Assembly: GCA_964458275.1 (NCBI GenBank)
Contig: CAYWIE010000003.1
Span: 9,425-73,424, forward strand
From: HGM04593 sp964458275
GTDB lineage: Bacteria > Bacteroidota > Bacteroidia > Bacteroidales > Bacteroidaceae
Reading direction: 5' to 3'
DNA length: 64,000 nt
This document shows positions 51,783-58,859 of this stretch, piece by piece. Position 1 is the stretch's first letter. The number at the start of each line of letters is the position of its first letter. A program made the translations under genes and the position numbers. The notes under the pieces were generated by a model. The model did no database searches and was not told the DNA's origin. It saw nothing but the letters and a program-made list of their open reading frames with translations.

Positions 51783-53390
51783 TTATTTCTTCTTCATCAG
51801 TAGGGCGTCGGTATCGCGCTCTTTTATCAGTTCAATCGCTTTTTTTACAATATCGTCCTCTTGGTTTATAATCTGGAAATATTCATTCATGTTCCATAGG
51901 TCGCGTGCGAGCAGTGCTTTCATCTGCAAGGTAATCTGCGGGAGTGATTTTTCATACTCCTCCTTGTCCTTGGGCTTCACACTGTCGCGCTCGGCATATT
52001 GTCTGAGGCGCGACAGAATCTCCTCGTCGATTTTGAATTTCTTGTTGAACTCCTCGAATGTGGGGTACTGCTTCTTCATAGCCTCGCGTTTGTCGTCGAG
52101 GTAGCGCAGTGTTGTCTGTATGATTGTGCCCTTGCGTGCGAGTTCGCGGTGGTATTTTGTGTATTTTGTGGTGTCGAGCGACACAAAGTAGTCGGGCATA
52201 ATGCCGCCACCGCCATATACGGGACGTTTCAGGCGTTTGGTGAACACTTTGAGCGAGTCGGGGAAGTGTGTGCTGTCGGCAACGGTAAGTTCGCCACGGT
52301 TGTAGCGTTGCAAAATGTCTTCTCTGTATGGTATCGAGTCGCCGTATGGCTTTTGTATGTTGCGTCCCGACGGGGTGTAGTAGCGTGCCACGGTCAGTCT
52401 TATCATAGAGCCGTCGGGCAGGTCTATTGGACGCTGCACCAGTCCTTTGCCGAAGCTGCGGCGGCCAACGATTACTCCTCTGTCCCAGTCCTGTATGGCG
52501 CCGGAGAGTATTTCTGCTGCCGAGGCTGTGTTCTGGTCAATGAGCACTACAACCCTGCCTTTGTTGAATCGTCCTCCTCCTTTGGCAAGGTAGTCGTAAC
52601 GGGGGAATACACGGCCTTGTGTGTATACTATAAGCTCGCTTTGGTTGAGGAATTCGTTGGCAATGTCTACCGATGCTTGCAATAGTCCTCCACCGTTGCT
52701 CTGAAGGTCGAGCACAAGGTCCTTCATTCCTGCCTTTTGCAGTGAGTCGAGTTTTGCGAGGAACTCTTCGTGGGTCTTCTGCCCGAAGCTCGATATGCGT
52801 ATGAAGCCGGTGCGCTTGTCAATCATGTAGGCGGCATCTATCGTGCTTGTCGATATCTTGTCGCGTATAATGTCGAAGGGGATTAGTCTGTTTACACCGC
52901 GACGCATGATTTCGAGATGCACCTGTGTGCCTTTCTTTCCGCGCAGACGGCGCATTATGTCGTATCTGTCCATCTTCACTCCGGCTATGGTGGTGTCGTT
53001 GACGGTGATGATGCGGTCGCCGGCAAGTATGCCTGCTTTTTCTGAGGGGCCGTTCGTGGTGGGCTGCACTACGACGAGCGTGTCTTCAACCATATTGAAC
53101 TGCACGCCTATTCCGTCGAAATTGCCGCGCATGGATTCCATGATGCTTTTTACCTCTTTGGGCTCGGAGTAGGTGGAGTGGGGATCGAGTTGCTTGAGCA
53201 TTGCCTTTATTCCCTCTTCCACCATCTTCACTTCGTTTACGCTGTCTACATAGAAACGGGTTATCATGCTCTCTGTGAGCATCAGTTTGTTGAGCTGTTC
53301 GGGGAGTACCGAGCTGCGTCGTCTGTTCTCTTGCGCCGGAAGTATGATAGGTGCAAGTATAAGAAGTGCTGCGAATATTGCTTTTTTCAT
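51783..53390 (-). CDS. C-terminal processing peptidase, S41 family
   Basis: A 535-residue periplasmic serine protease of the CtpA/Prc group. A signal peptide ends near LPAQ. A PDZ domain (about 90-165, GIGVQFNMVEDTLVVV) is followed by the protease core with Ser290 in NTASAAEI and Lys315 in SFGKGLVQR as the Ser-Lys dyad. The C-terminus is helical and charged (ITLQMKALLARDLWNMNEYF). It may cleave C-termini of envelope proteins or cell-wall enzymes. The 339-base region upstream is full of repeats and separates it from coaD. Confidence 0.93.
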   Translation of the reverse strand: MKKAIFAALLILAPIILPAQENRRRSSVLPEQLNKLMLTESMITRFYVDSVNEVKMVEEGIKAMLKQLDPHSTYSEPKEVKSIMESMRGNFDGIGVQFNMVEDTLVVVQPTTNGPSEKAGILAGDRIITVNDTTIAGVKMDRYDIMRRLRGKKGTQVHLEIMRRGVNRLIPFDIIRDKISTSTIDAAYMIDKRTGFIRISSFGQKTHEEFLAKLDSLQKAGMKDLVLDLQSNGGGLLQASVDIANEFLNQSELIVYTQGRVFPRYDYLAKGGGRFNKGRVVVLIDQNTASAAEILSGAIQDWDRGVIVGRRSFGKGLVQRPIDLPDGSMIRLTVARYYTPSGRNIQKPYGDSIPYREDILQRYNRGELTVADSTHFPDSLKVFTKRLKRPVYGGGGIMPDYFVSLDTTKYTKYHRELARKGTIIQTTLRYLDDKREAMKKQYPTFEEFNKKFKIDEEILSRLRQYAERDSVKPKDKEEYEKSLPQITLQMKALLARDLWNMNEYFQIINQEDDIVKKAIELIKERDTDALLMKKK

Positions 53391-53475
53391 AGAAGAAACT
53401 GTTTAAATTTTATTGAAAAATATTGTTATCATTGCGAAGCTGGTCTAGGTCTCTTTGAGTCTATTTTAGGCATTT

Positions 53476-53530
53476 TTTCTTTGTTACCTTGCAGGGAATA
53501 GCGGGCTATTTCCAAAAGGTAACAAAGAAA
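53476..53530. repeat. Long compound hairpin
   Basis: Arms TTTCTTTGTTACCTT (53476-53490) and AAGGTAACAAAGAAA (53516-53530) are perfect. An inner stem GGAATAG with CTATTTCC (one bulge) continues the helix. It could be a terminator for coaD read-through or a palindromic repeat. Confidence 0.75.
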
Positions 53531-53540
53531 ATCTACTCTA

Positions 53541-53605
53541 AAGTTGCGGTTAAACGAGCGCAATGTGAACTTGTTCACAAATTGCTCAGCGAGTGATAGC
53601 AACTT
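53541..53605. repeat. Structured intergenic element, copy A
   Basis: 65 bp with terminal inverted repeat AAGTTGC / GCAACTT, boxes AACGAGCG and CAGCGAGTG, and a central stem CAATGTGAAC / GTTCACAAATTG with loop TT. Compare copy B next to it. Confidence 0.8.
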
Positions 53606-53639
53606 CAACAAGGTTAAAATAGCTCTCAAATAATTCCGA

Positions 53640-53704
53640 AAGATAGTGCAAACGAGCGAAACGTAAGCTTGCTTACAGGTTTTACAGCGAGTGCAGCCTA
53701 TCTT
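53640..53704. repeat. Structured intergenic element, copy B
   Basis: 65 bp, the same length as copy A, with terminal inverted repeat AAGATAG / CTATCTT, boxes AAACGAGCG and ACAGCGAGTG, and a central stem AAACGTAAGC / GCTTACAGGTTT with loop TT. The stems differ from copy A, but both arms change together. Confidence 0.8.
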
Positions 53705-53729
53705 ATCAAAATAAAATTCAAACAGCTTC

Positions 53730-54179
53730 TTATTCAGATTGCGGTATAAATTTTGTTATGTCTTTTCCGTAGCTCATAAGTTCGCGTACTGTGCTGCTGC
53801 TTATGGCTGCATATTGCGGTTCGCTGATGAGTATCACTGTTTCGAGTCCGCTTATTTCGCGGTTGATGTCGGCGAGGTCGCGCTCATATTCAAAGTCCTT
53901 TATGCTGCGCACACCGCGCAACAGGCTTTGTGCGCCGCATGCTTTTGCATGGTCGGCGGTGAGACCTTCGTATGCCGTTACCTCTATGCGCGGTTCGTTG
54001 CGGTAGAGGTTGCTTATGGCTTCAATCCGCTCTTCTATGGTGGACATGGTTTTCTTGTCGGGGTTGTGCCCGATGGCTATGACCACCTTGTCGAAGAGGG
54101 CGAGTGCCCGCTTCGCTATCGAGTGGTGCCCGATGGTGTAGGGGTCGAATGTCCCTGCAAATAGTGTCTTCTTTTCCAT
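53730..54179 (-). CDS. coaD: Phosphopantetheine adenylyltransferase
   Basis: A 149-residue enzyme that makes dephospho-CoA from phosphopantetheine and ATP. The nucleotidyltransferase motif GTFDPYTIGH is at the N-terminus and ISSSTVREL near the C-terminus. LLRGVRSIKDFEYERDLADI is the phosphopantetheine-binding block. The frame is open to 54233, but the conserved sequence begins at the ATG at 54179. It lies 19 bases downstream of parE. Confidence 0.96.
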   Translation of the reverse strand: MEKKTLFAGTFDPYTIGHHSIAKRALALFDKVVIAIGHNPDKKTMSTIEERIEAISNLYRNEPRIEVTAYEGLTADHAKACGAQSLLRGVRSIKDFEYERDLADINREISGLETVILISEPQYAAISSSTVRELMSYGKDITKFIPQSE

Positions 54180-54198
54180 GATTGTCTCTCTCTGCGGG

Positions 54199-56130
54199 TT
54201 ACTCTTCGTTTGCTTTGTCCTCTTCGACAACAAGGTTGTCTATGATGAAGTTCTGTCGTTCAATGGTGTTCTTGTCCATGTAGTAGCGCAGAAGTTCGTC
54301 CACTTTGTCGTCCTTGTGCATGGTTACACGTTCGAGCCGTATTTCGGGACCTATGAACTTGCGGAATTCATCGGGTGAAATCTCTCCCAATCCTTTGAAT
54401 CGTGTGATTTCGGGGTTGGGCGAAAGCTTTTCGATGGCTTTGATGCGCTCTTCGTCGCTGTAGCAGTATATGGTCTCGAATTCGCCTTTCTGCTTGTCGC
54501 TGTCTGCCTTCTTGCCACGCTGTGCCTTGCGCTTGTTCCTTACGCGGAAGAGAGGGGTCTGCAATATGTAGACATGTCCTTTCTTTATAAGTTCGGGGAA
54601 GAATTGCAGGAAGAATGTTATCATTAGCAGGCGTATGTGCATTCCGTCTACATCGGCATCTGTCGCTACAATTACTTTGTTGTAGCGCAGACCTTCGAGC
54701 CCGTCTTCTATGTTGAGTGCCGCTTGCAGCAGGTTGAACTCCTCGTTCTGATAGACTACGGCGCGGCTTTTCCCATAGGTGTTCAGGGGCTTTCCGCGCA
54801 GGCTGAAGACTGCCTGTGTGTTGGTGTCGCGGCTTTTGGTGATGGAGCCGCTTGCAGAGTCGCCCTCGGTGATGAATATGCTGCTCTCCTCCTGACGGTC
54901 GCCTTTGGGGTCGTTGAGGTGTATGCGGCAGTCGCGCAGTTTGCGGTTGTGAAGGTTCACCTTCTTGGCTTTCTGCTTTGCCTGTTTGGCGAGTCCCGAC
55001 AGCTCCTTGCGCTCCTTTTCCGACGCTGTTATCTTGCGCAGCATCTCTTCGCTGATGTCGGGATTCCTGTGCAGGAAGTTGTCCAGTTCCACCTTTATGA
55101 AGTCGCCTATGAATTTCTTTACGCTGACACCGCCGGGCGACATGTAGAGCGAGCCTAACTTTATTTTTGTCTGGCTCTCGAACATCGGTTCTTCTACGTT
55201 TATTGCGATGGCTGCAACCATTCCGTTACGTATGTCGCTGTATTCGAAGTTCTTGGCTGTGAAGAAGTCGTGGATGGTGGAGGCAACAAGTTCCTTGAAG
55301 GCGCTCTGGTGTGTGCCGCCTTGTGTGGTGTGCTGGCCGTTTACGAAAGAGTAGTACTCCTCGCCATACTGTTCGGCGTGGGTGATGGCAATCTCTATGT
55401 CCTCTCCTTTGAGATGGATTATGGGATAGAGACTGTCGCTGGTCATATTGTCGGTGAGCAGGTCGGCAAGACCGTTGCGCGAGAGTATGCGCTTGCCGTT
55501 GTGCAGTATGGTCAGACCTGTGTTCAGGTAGGTGTAGTTGCGGAGCATTGTTTCTATGAATGCGTCGCGGAATTCGTAACCTGAGAAAAGTTCCGGGTCG
55601 GGCGTGAAGGATATGTATGTTCCGTTCTCGTCGTTGGTCTTTTCTGTGCGGTCCTCTACAAGTATGCCTTTTTCGAATGTGGCTATGCGCACAGTGCCTT
55701 CGCGGTAGCTGCGGGCTTCGAAGCGGCTGCTGGTGGCATTTACGGCTTTCAGACCTACACCGTTGAGTCCTACCGACTTCTTGAACGCCTTGCTGTCGTA
55801 CTTTCCTCCGGTGTTGAGCATGCTCACGGCTTCTATGAGCTTGCCCTGCGGTATGCCTCGTCCGTAGTCGCGCACCGTTACGCTTTTGTTGTCGATAATG
55901 TCAATCTCTATGCGTTTTCCGGCATTCATCTTGAACTCGTCGATGCTGTTGTCGAGTACCTCTTTGAGTAGCACGTATATGCCGTCTTCGCTTTGCGAAC
56001 CGTCGCCTAACTTGCCTATATACATACCCGGGCGGGTGCGTATATGTTCCATGTCGCTCAGGTGGCGTATGTTGTCTTCGGTATATTCAACCGTTTGTGC
56101 GTTGTTGTCGAGAAAGATATTTTCGTCCAT
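54199..56130 (-). CDS. parE: DNA topoisomerase IV subunit B
   Basis: A 643-residue type IIA topoisomerase ATPase subunit. The GHKL ATPase motifs are ELLKEVLDNSIDEF-like (here VLLKEVLDNSIDEF), RDYGRGIPQG and GLNGVGLKAVNA. The Toprim domain has TEGDSASGS and TDADVDGMHI. The length without the GyrB insertion, together with the neighbours coaD and ctpA, favours ParE. The frame is open to 56220, but MDENIFLDNNA at 56130 matches the usual start. The partner parC is not in the window. Confidence 0.93.
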   Translation of the reverse strand: MDENIFLDNNAQTVEYTEDNIRHLSDMEHIRTRPGMYIGKLGDGSQSEDGIYVLLKEVLDNSIDEFKMNAGKRIEIDIIDNKSVTVRDYGRGIPQGKLIEAVSMLNTGGKYDSKAFKKSVGLNGVGLKAVNATSSRFEARSYREGTVRIATFEKGILVEDRTEKTNDENGTYISFTPDPELFSGYEFRDAFIETMLRNYTYLNTGLTILHNGKRILSRNGLADLLTDNMTSDSLYPIIHLKGEDIEIAITHAEQYGEEYYSFVNGQHTTQGGTHQSAFKELVASTIHDFFTAKNFEYSDIRNGMVAAIAINVEEPMFESQTKIKLGSLYMSPGGVSVKKFIGDFIKVELDNFLHRNPDISEEMLRKITASEKERKELSGLAKQAKQKAKKVNLHNRKLRDCRIHLNDPKGDRQEESSIFITEGDSASGSITKSRDTNTQAVFSLRGKPLNTYGKSRAVVYQNEEFNLLQAALNIEDGLEGLRYNKVIVATDADVDGMHIRLLMITFFLQFFPELIKKGHVYILQTPLFRVRNKRKAQRGKKADSDKQKGEFETIYCYSDEERIKAIEKLSPNPEITRFKGLGEISPDEFRKFIGPEIRLERVTMHKDDKVDELLRYYMDKNTIERQNFIIDNLVVEEDKANEE

Positions 56131-56159
56131 TGCTGCGTCTGTTGCTTTTGGTCTGTTGT

Positions 56160-57290
56160 CTATAATTCTTTTTTGTATGCGCGGCGGCGTTTGTGCTGTT
56201 CTTTGTCGAAGAGATCCCACTGTGCCTGTACCTTGTCGTTGCTTTCGAGTTCGGGGTTGGTCTCAATGTCCTTGAAGCCCATTTCTACATAGTTGGGTAG
56301 TATGTTCTTGATGATGACGGCGCTGATGCCTTTGCCTTGATATTCGGGGTCTATAGCCACAATCAGGAAGTCGAGGCGTGTGGAGCGCTTGAAGAAGAGC
56401 GCCTTTACTATGTGGAACCAGCCGAAGGGGAACAGCTTGCCTTTTGCCTTTTGCAGAGCTTCGGCAAGTGAGGTTATTGTGATGCCCACTCCAATCAGCT
56501 TTTCCTCTTTGTTGGCAATAAGGGTTATCATGCGTCTGTCCACAAGGGGCAGATACATTTTTATGTATTGTTCTATCTGTCTGTCGCTCAGTTCCGAAAA
56601 GCCGTAGAGTGGGGCGTAGCACCGGTTTATGAGCTCAAATATCTCTTTTCCGTACCGGCGTTCGAGTTCGCGGTTCGACTTGAACTCCATCGTCTTCAGC
56701 TCGAATCTCTTTTCTATCATCGTAGCTATGCGGTCTACCCTTTCGGGTGCCTTTTCGGGTATCTTTATCAGGAACTCTATCCAGTCGGTGTCTTTTATGT
56801 AGCCCAGCTTTTCGAGGTGTTCGGGGTAGTATGGATAGTTGTATATTGTAGCCATTGTGCTTATGCGGTCGAAGCCTTCGACCAGCATTCCCTCTGCGTC
56901 GAGGTCTGTGAAGCCCAACGGTCCTTGTATCTCTGTCATTCCTCTTTGCCGTCCCCACTCTTCGACTGTTTCGAGCAGTGCCTTTGACACTCCCATGTCA
57001 TCGACAAAGTCTATCCAACCGAAACGGACAGCCTTGATTCCCCATTTTTCGTTGGCGCGTCTGTTGATGATTGCTGCTACTCGTCCTACGGTCCTGCCGT
57101 CGCGCTTGGCAAGGAAATATTCTGCTTCGCAGAAGTCGAATGCGGCATTGCGTCTCTTGTCGAGCGTGCCGAGCATGTCTTCGTAGAGGTCGGGGACTGA
57201 GTAGGGATTCTCCTTGTAGAGCTCGTAGTTGAAGCGTATGAACTCCTTCAGCTCTTTTCGTGTGGTTACGGGGTGTATGGTTATTGGCAT
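56160..57290 (-). CDS. GNAT-family N-acetyltransferase
   Basis: A 376-residue protein. The N-terminal half (about 1-170, including WGIKAVRFGWIDFVDDMGVS and EIQGPLGFTDLDAEGMLVEG) is typical of a conserved Bacteroidota family. The C-terminal half carries GNAT-like strands, with LDFLIVAIDPEYQGKGISAV as the acetyl-CoA-binding motif A. The substrate is unknown. It lies 29 bases upstream of parE and 10 bases downstream of the antiporter, so it is part of the same transcription unit. Confidence 0.8.
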   Translation of the reverse strand: MPITIHPVTTRKELKEFIRFNYELYKENPYSVPDLYEDMLGTLDKRRNAAFDFCEAEYFLAKRDGRTVGRVAAIINRRANEKWGIKAVRFGWIDFVDDMGVSKALLETVEEWGRQRGMTEIQGPLGFTDLDAEGMLVEGFDRISTMATIYNYPYYPEHLEKLGYIKDTDWIEFLIKIPEKAPERVDRIATMIEKRFELKTMEFKSNRELERRYGKEIFELINRCYAPLYGFSELSDRQIEQYIKMYLPLVDRRMITLIANKEEKLIGVGITITSLAEALQKAKGKLFPFGWFHIVKALFFKRSTRLDFLIVAIDPEYQGKGISAVIIKNILPNYVEMGFKDIETNPELESNDKVQAQWDLFDKEQHKRRRAYKKEL

Positions 57291-57300
57291 CTTTCTTTTG

Positions 57301-58263
57301 TTAGCTGTTCAGTATAAGGTAGACTGTGTATGCTATGTAGCAGCATATGAGCAATACGCCCTCTGTGCGTGTGATGGTGGCTTTTCCGCCGAAACGTCCT
57401 ACTATGTAGATGAGTATTGCCGAACCTATGAGGGTGTAAAAGTCTATGAAGTTGAATTGCGACAGTTCTATCGGGCATATTGTGGCTGTGCATCCGAGTA
57501 TAAGGAATATGTTCAGTATGTTGCTGCCGAGTATGTTGCCGAGTGCTATGCCTACATTGTTCTTGCGGGCTGCATCTACCGATACTGCAAGTTCGGGGAG
57601 CGAGCTTCCTGCCGATACAATGGTTATACCTATGATTGCTTCGGAAAGTCCCATAGCTGTCGCTACTTCCGTTGCGGCATTTACAAACAGTTTGCCGCCG
57701 AATATCAGTCCGGCGAGTCCTCCGACGATGCTGAGTATTATTTTTATTGTGCTCATCTGCGGTCCGCTCTCTTCCTCCTCAGCACTTTCGTCTTTGGCTA
57801 TTGAGAATGTGTAGCGTATGAATATGGCAAGGAAGCAGAGCAGTATCATTCCTCCGTTGCGTGTGATTTCTTCTCCTTCGCCGCTGCCTGCGTATATCAT
57901 GCTGCCTGCAAGCAGGGTGAGTGCTATCGACGCCAGCAGGTTGAAGGGTATCTCGCGTGAGAGCATTTTCTTGCTGAACGTTACGGGGGATATGAGCGCC
58001 GTTGTTCCGAGTATGAAAAGTCCGTTGAAAATGTTGCTTCCGACGATGTTGCCGAGCGAAATGCCCGAACTTCCCTCAAGGGCGGCGCCGAGACTGATGA
58101 CGAATTCGGGCAGCGATGTTCCGAGTGCCACTATCGTGAGTCCTATTACAAGTTCGCTTATCTTGAACCGGCGTGCGAGTGCCGATGCGCCGTCAGTGAG
58201 CAGACCGGCACCGTACAGGATGATTCCCAGTCCGACCACGAAGAGTATTAAAGTAAGTATCAT
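57301..58263 (-). CDS. Calcium/sodium antiporter (CaCA, YrbG-like)
   Basis: A 320-residue membrane protein with ten predicted helices and the two alpha repeats of the CaCA family: ALGTSLPEFVISLGAALEGS ... GSNIFNGLFILG, and SAGSSLPELAVSVDAARKNN ... GSNILNIFLILG. The GTSLPE and GSSLPE acidic residues are ion ligands. It exchanges Ca2+ (or K+) for Na+. It has a -7 box 27 bases upstream of its ATG and heads the antiporter-GNAT-parE-coaD run. Confidence 0.94.
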   Translation of the reverse strand: MILTLILFVVGLGIILYGAGLLTDGASALARRFKISELVIGLTIVALGTSLPEFVISLGAALEGSSGISLGNIVGSNIFNGLFILGTTALISPVTFSKKMLSREIPFNLLASIALTLLAGSMIYAGSGEGEEITRNGGMILLCFLAIFIRYTFSIAKDESAEEEESGPQMSTIKIILSIVGGLAGLIFGGKLFVNAATEVATAMGLSEAIIGITIVSAGSSLPELAVSVDAARKNNVGIALGNILGSNILNIFLILGCTATICPIELSQFNFIDFYTLIGSAILIYIVGRFGGKATITRTEGVLLICCYIAYTVYLILNS

Positions 58264-58289
58264 TAGTTTGTAGTGTTGTTCCTAAAAAG

Positions 58290-58297
58290 CAAAGATA
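58290..58297 (-). promoter_or_regulatory. -7 box (TATCTTTG on minus) of the antiporter operon
   Basis: CAAAGATA on the plus strand is a perfect minus-strand -7 box, 27 bases before the antiporter ATG and just past the preceding terminator. Confidence 0.65.
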
Positions 58298-58300
58298 CAA

Positions 58301-58353
58301 AATCCGCTCGGACGAACAAAGCGTTTGTCTCTTTTTGTTCTGCCGAGCGGATT
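58301..58353 (-). terminator. Terminator of the calycin-like lipoprotein gene
   Basis: Perfect 11 bp outer arms AATCCGCTCGG / CCGAGCGGATT, plus an inner GAACAAA / TTTGTTC pairing. It starts 18 bases after the lipoprotein stop on the minus strand and is followed there by a short T-run. Confidence 0.85.
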
Positions 58354-58370
58354 CTGCTTGTTTCCGGTTG

Positions 58371-58832
58371 TTATTCAAGCATCTCTTTTCCGCTGAATGT
58401 GAAGAGGCCTCTTGTGCATACGGCTGAGAATTTAAGCTCGCCCTCCTTTATTTCGCCATTGATGCTGCTGAATGTGTATGCGGGAGATGGCACTACTCCT
58501 ATGAGCGGAACGATTGTGTCGCCTGAGAATGTTACATCGTCGCCGTTTACAGTGGCGGGGATGCCGGGGATGGCAATGTCTATGCTTACGGACATTGCTT
58601 CGGCAAATTTCACTTTATAGATGTCAAGTGTGAAAGATTTCTTGTCTTCGGCAAATTCTACTTTGCAGTCGACGCTGTCTCTTGCGTATGTGCCGTTTAC
58701 AATGAGCTTGCCGTTGTAGATGGTGCTTGTTTCGATAGTCTCTCCTCCGCCGCCGTTGTTGTCATCGTCTGAACATGAAGGCAGGATGATTGCCATCAGC
58801 GCGAAAAGGGGTAGTAAGAACAGTTTTTTCAT
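58371..58832 (-). CDS. Calycin-like lipoprotein
   Basis: A 153-residue lipoprotein. The lipobox ILPSC gives Cys20, followed by an Asp/Asn/Gly-rich tether (SDDDNNGGGG) typical of surface-exposed Bacteroidota lipoproteins. The remaining about 120 residues form repeated beta strands (YNGKLIVNGTYARDSVDCKV, FTLDIYKVKF, GEIKEGELKFSAV) resembling the calycin-like domain family. It lies 27 bases downstream of the TonB receptor, so the pair may bind and import the same ligand. Confidence 0.75.
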   Translation of the reverse strand: MKKLFLLPLFALMAIILPSCSDDDNNGGGGETIETSTIYNGKLIVNGTYARDSVDCKVEFAEDKKSFTLDIYKVKFAEAMSVSIDIAIPGIPATVNGDDVTFSGDTIVPLIGVVPSPAYTFSSINGEIKEGELKFSAVCTRGLFTFSGKEMLE

Positions 58833-58859
58833 GGTTCGTTTTTTTTATGTGATTAATGT

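Larger units (their letters stand above)
53391..53729. other. Repeat-filled spacer between coaD and ctpA
   Basis: 339 bases with no gene. From left to right: an inverted copy of the TTTAAACAG(C)TTCT motif (53397-53412), a 55-base hairpin (53476-53530), structured elements A and B, and the half-sites AAAATAGCTCTCAAATAA and AAATTCAAACAGCTTCTTA. Confidence 0.8.
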
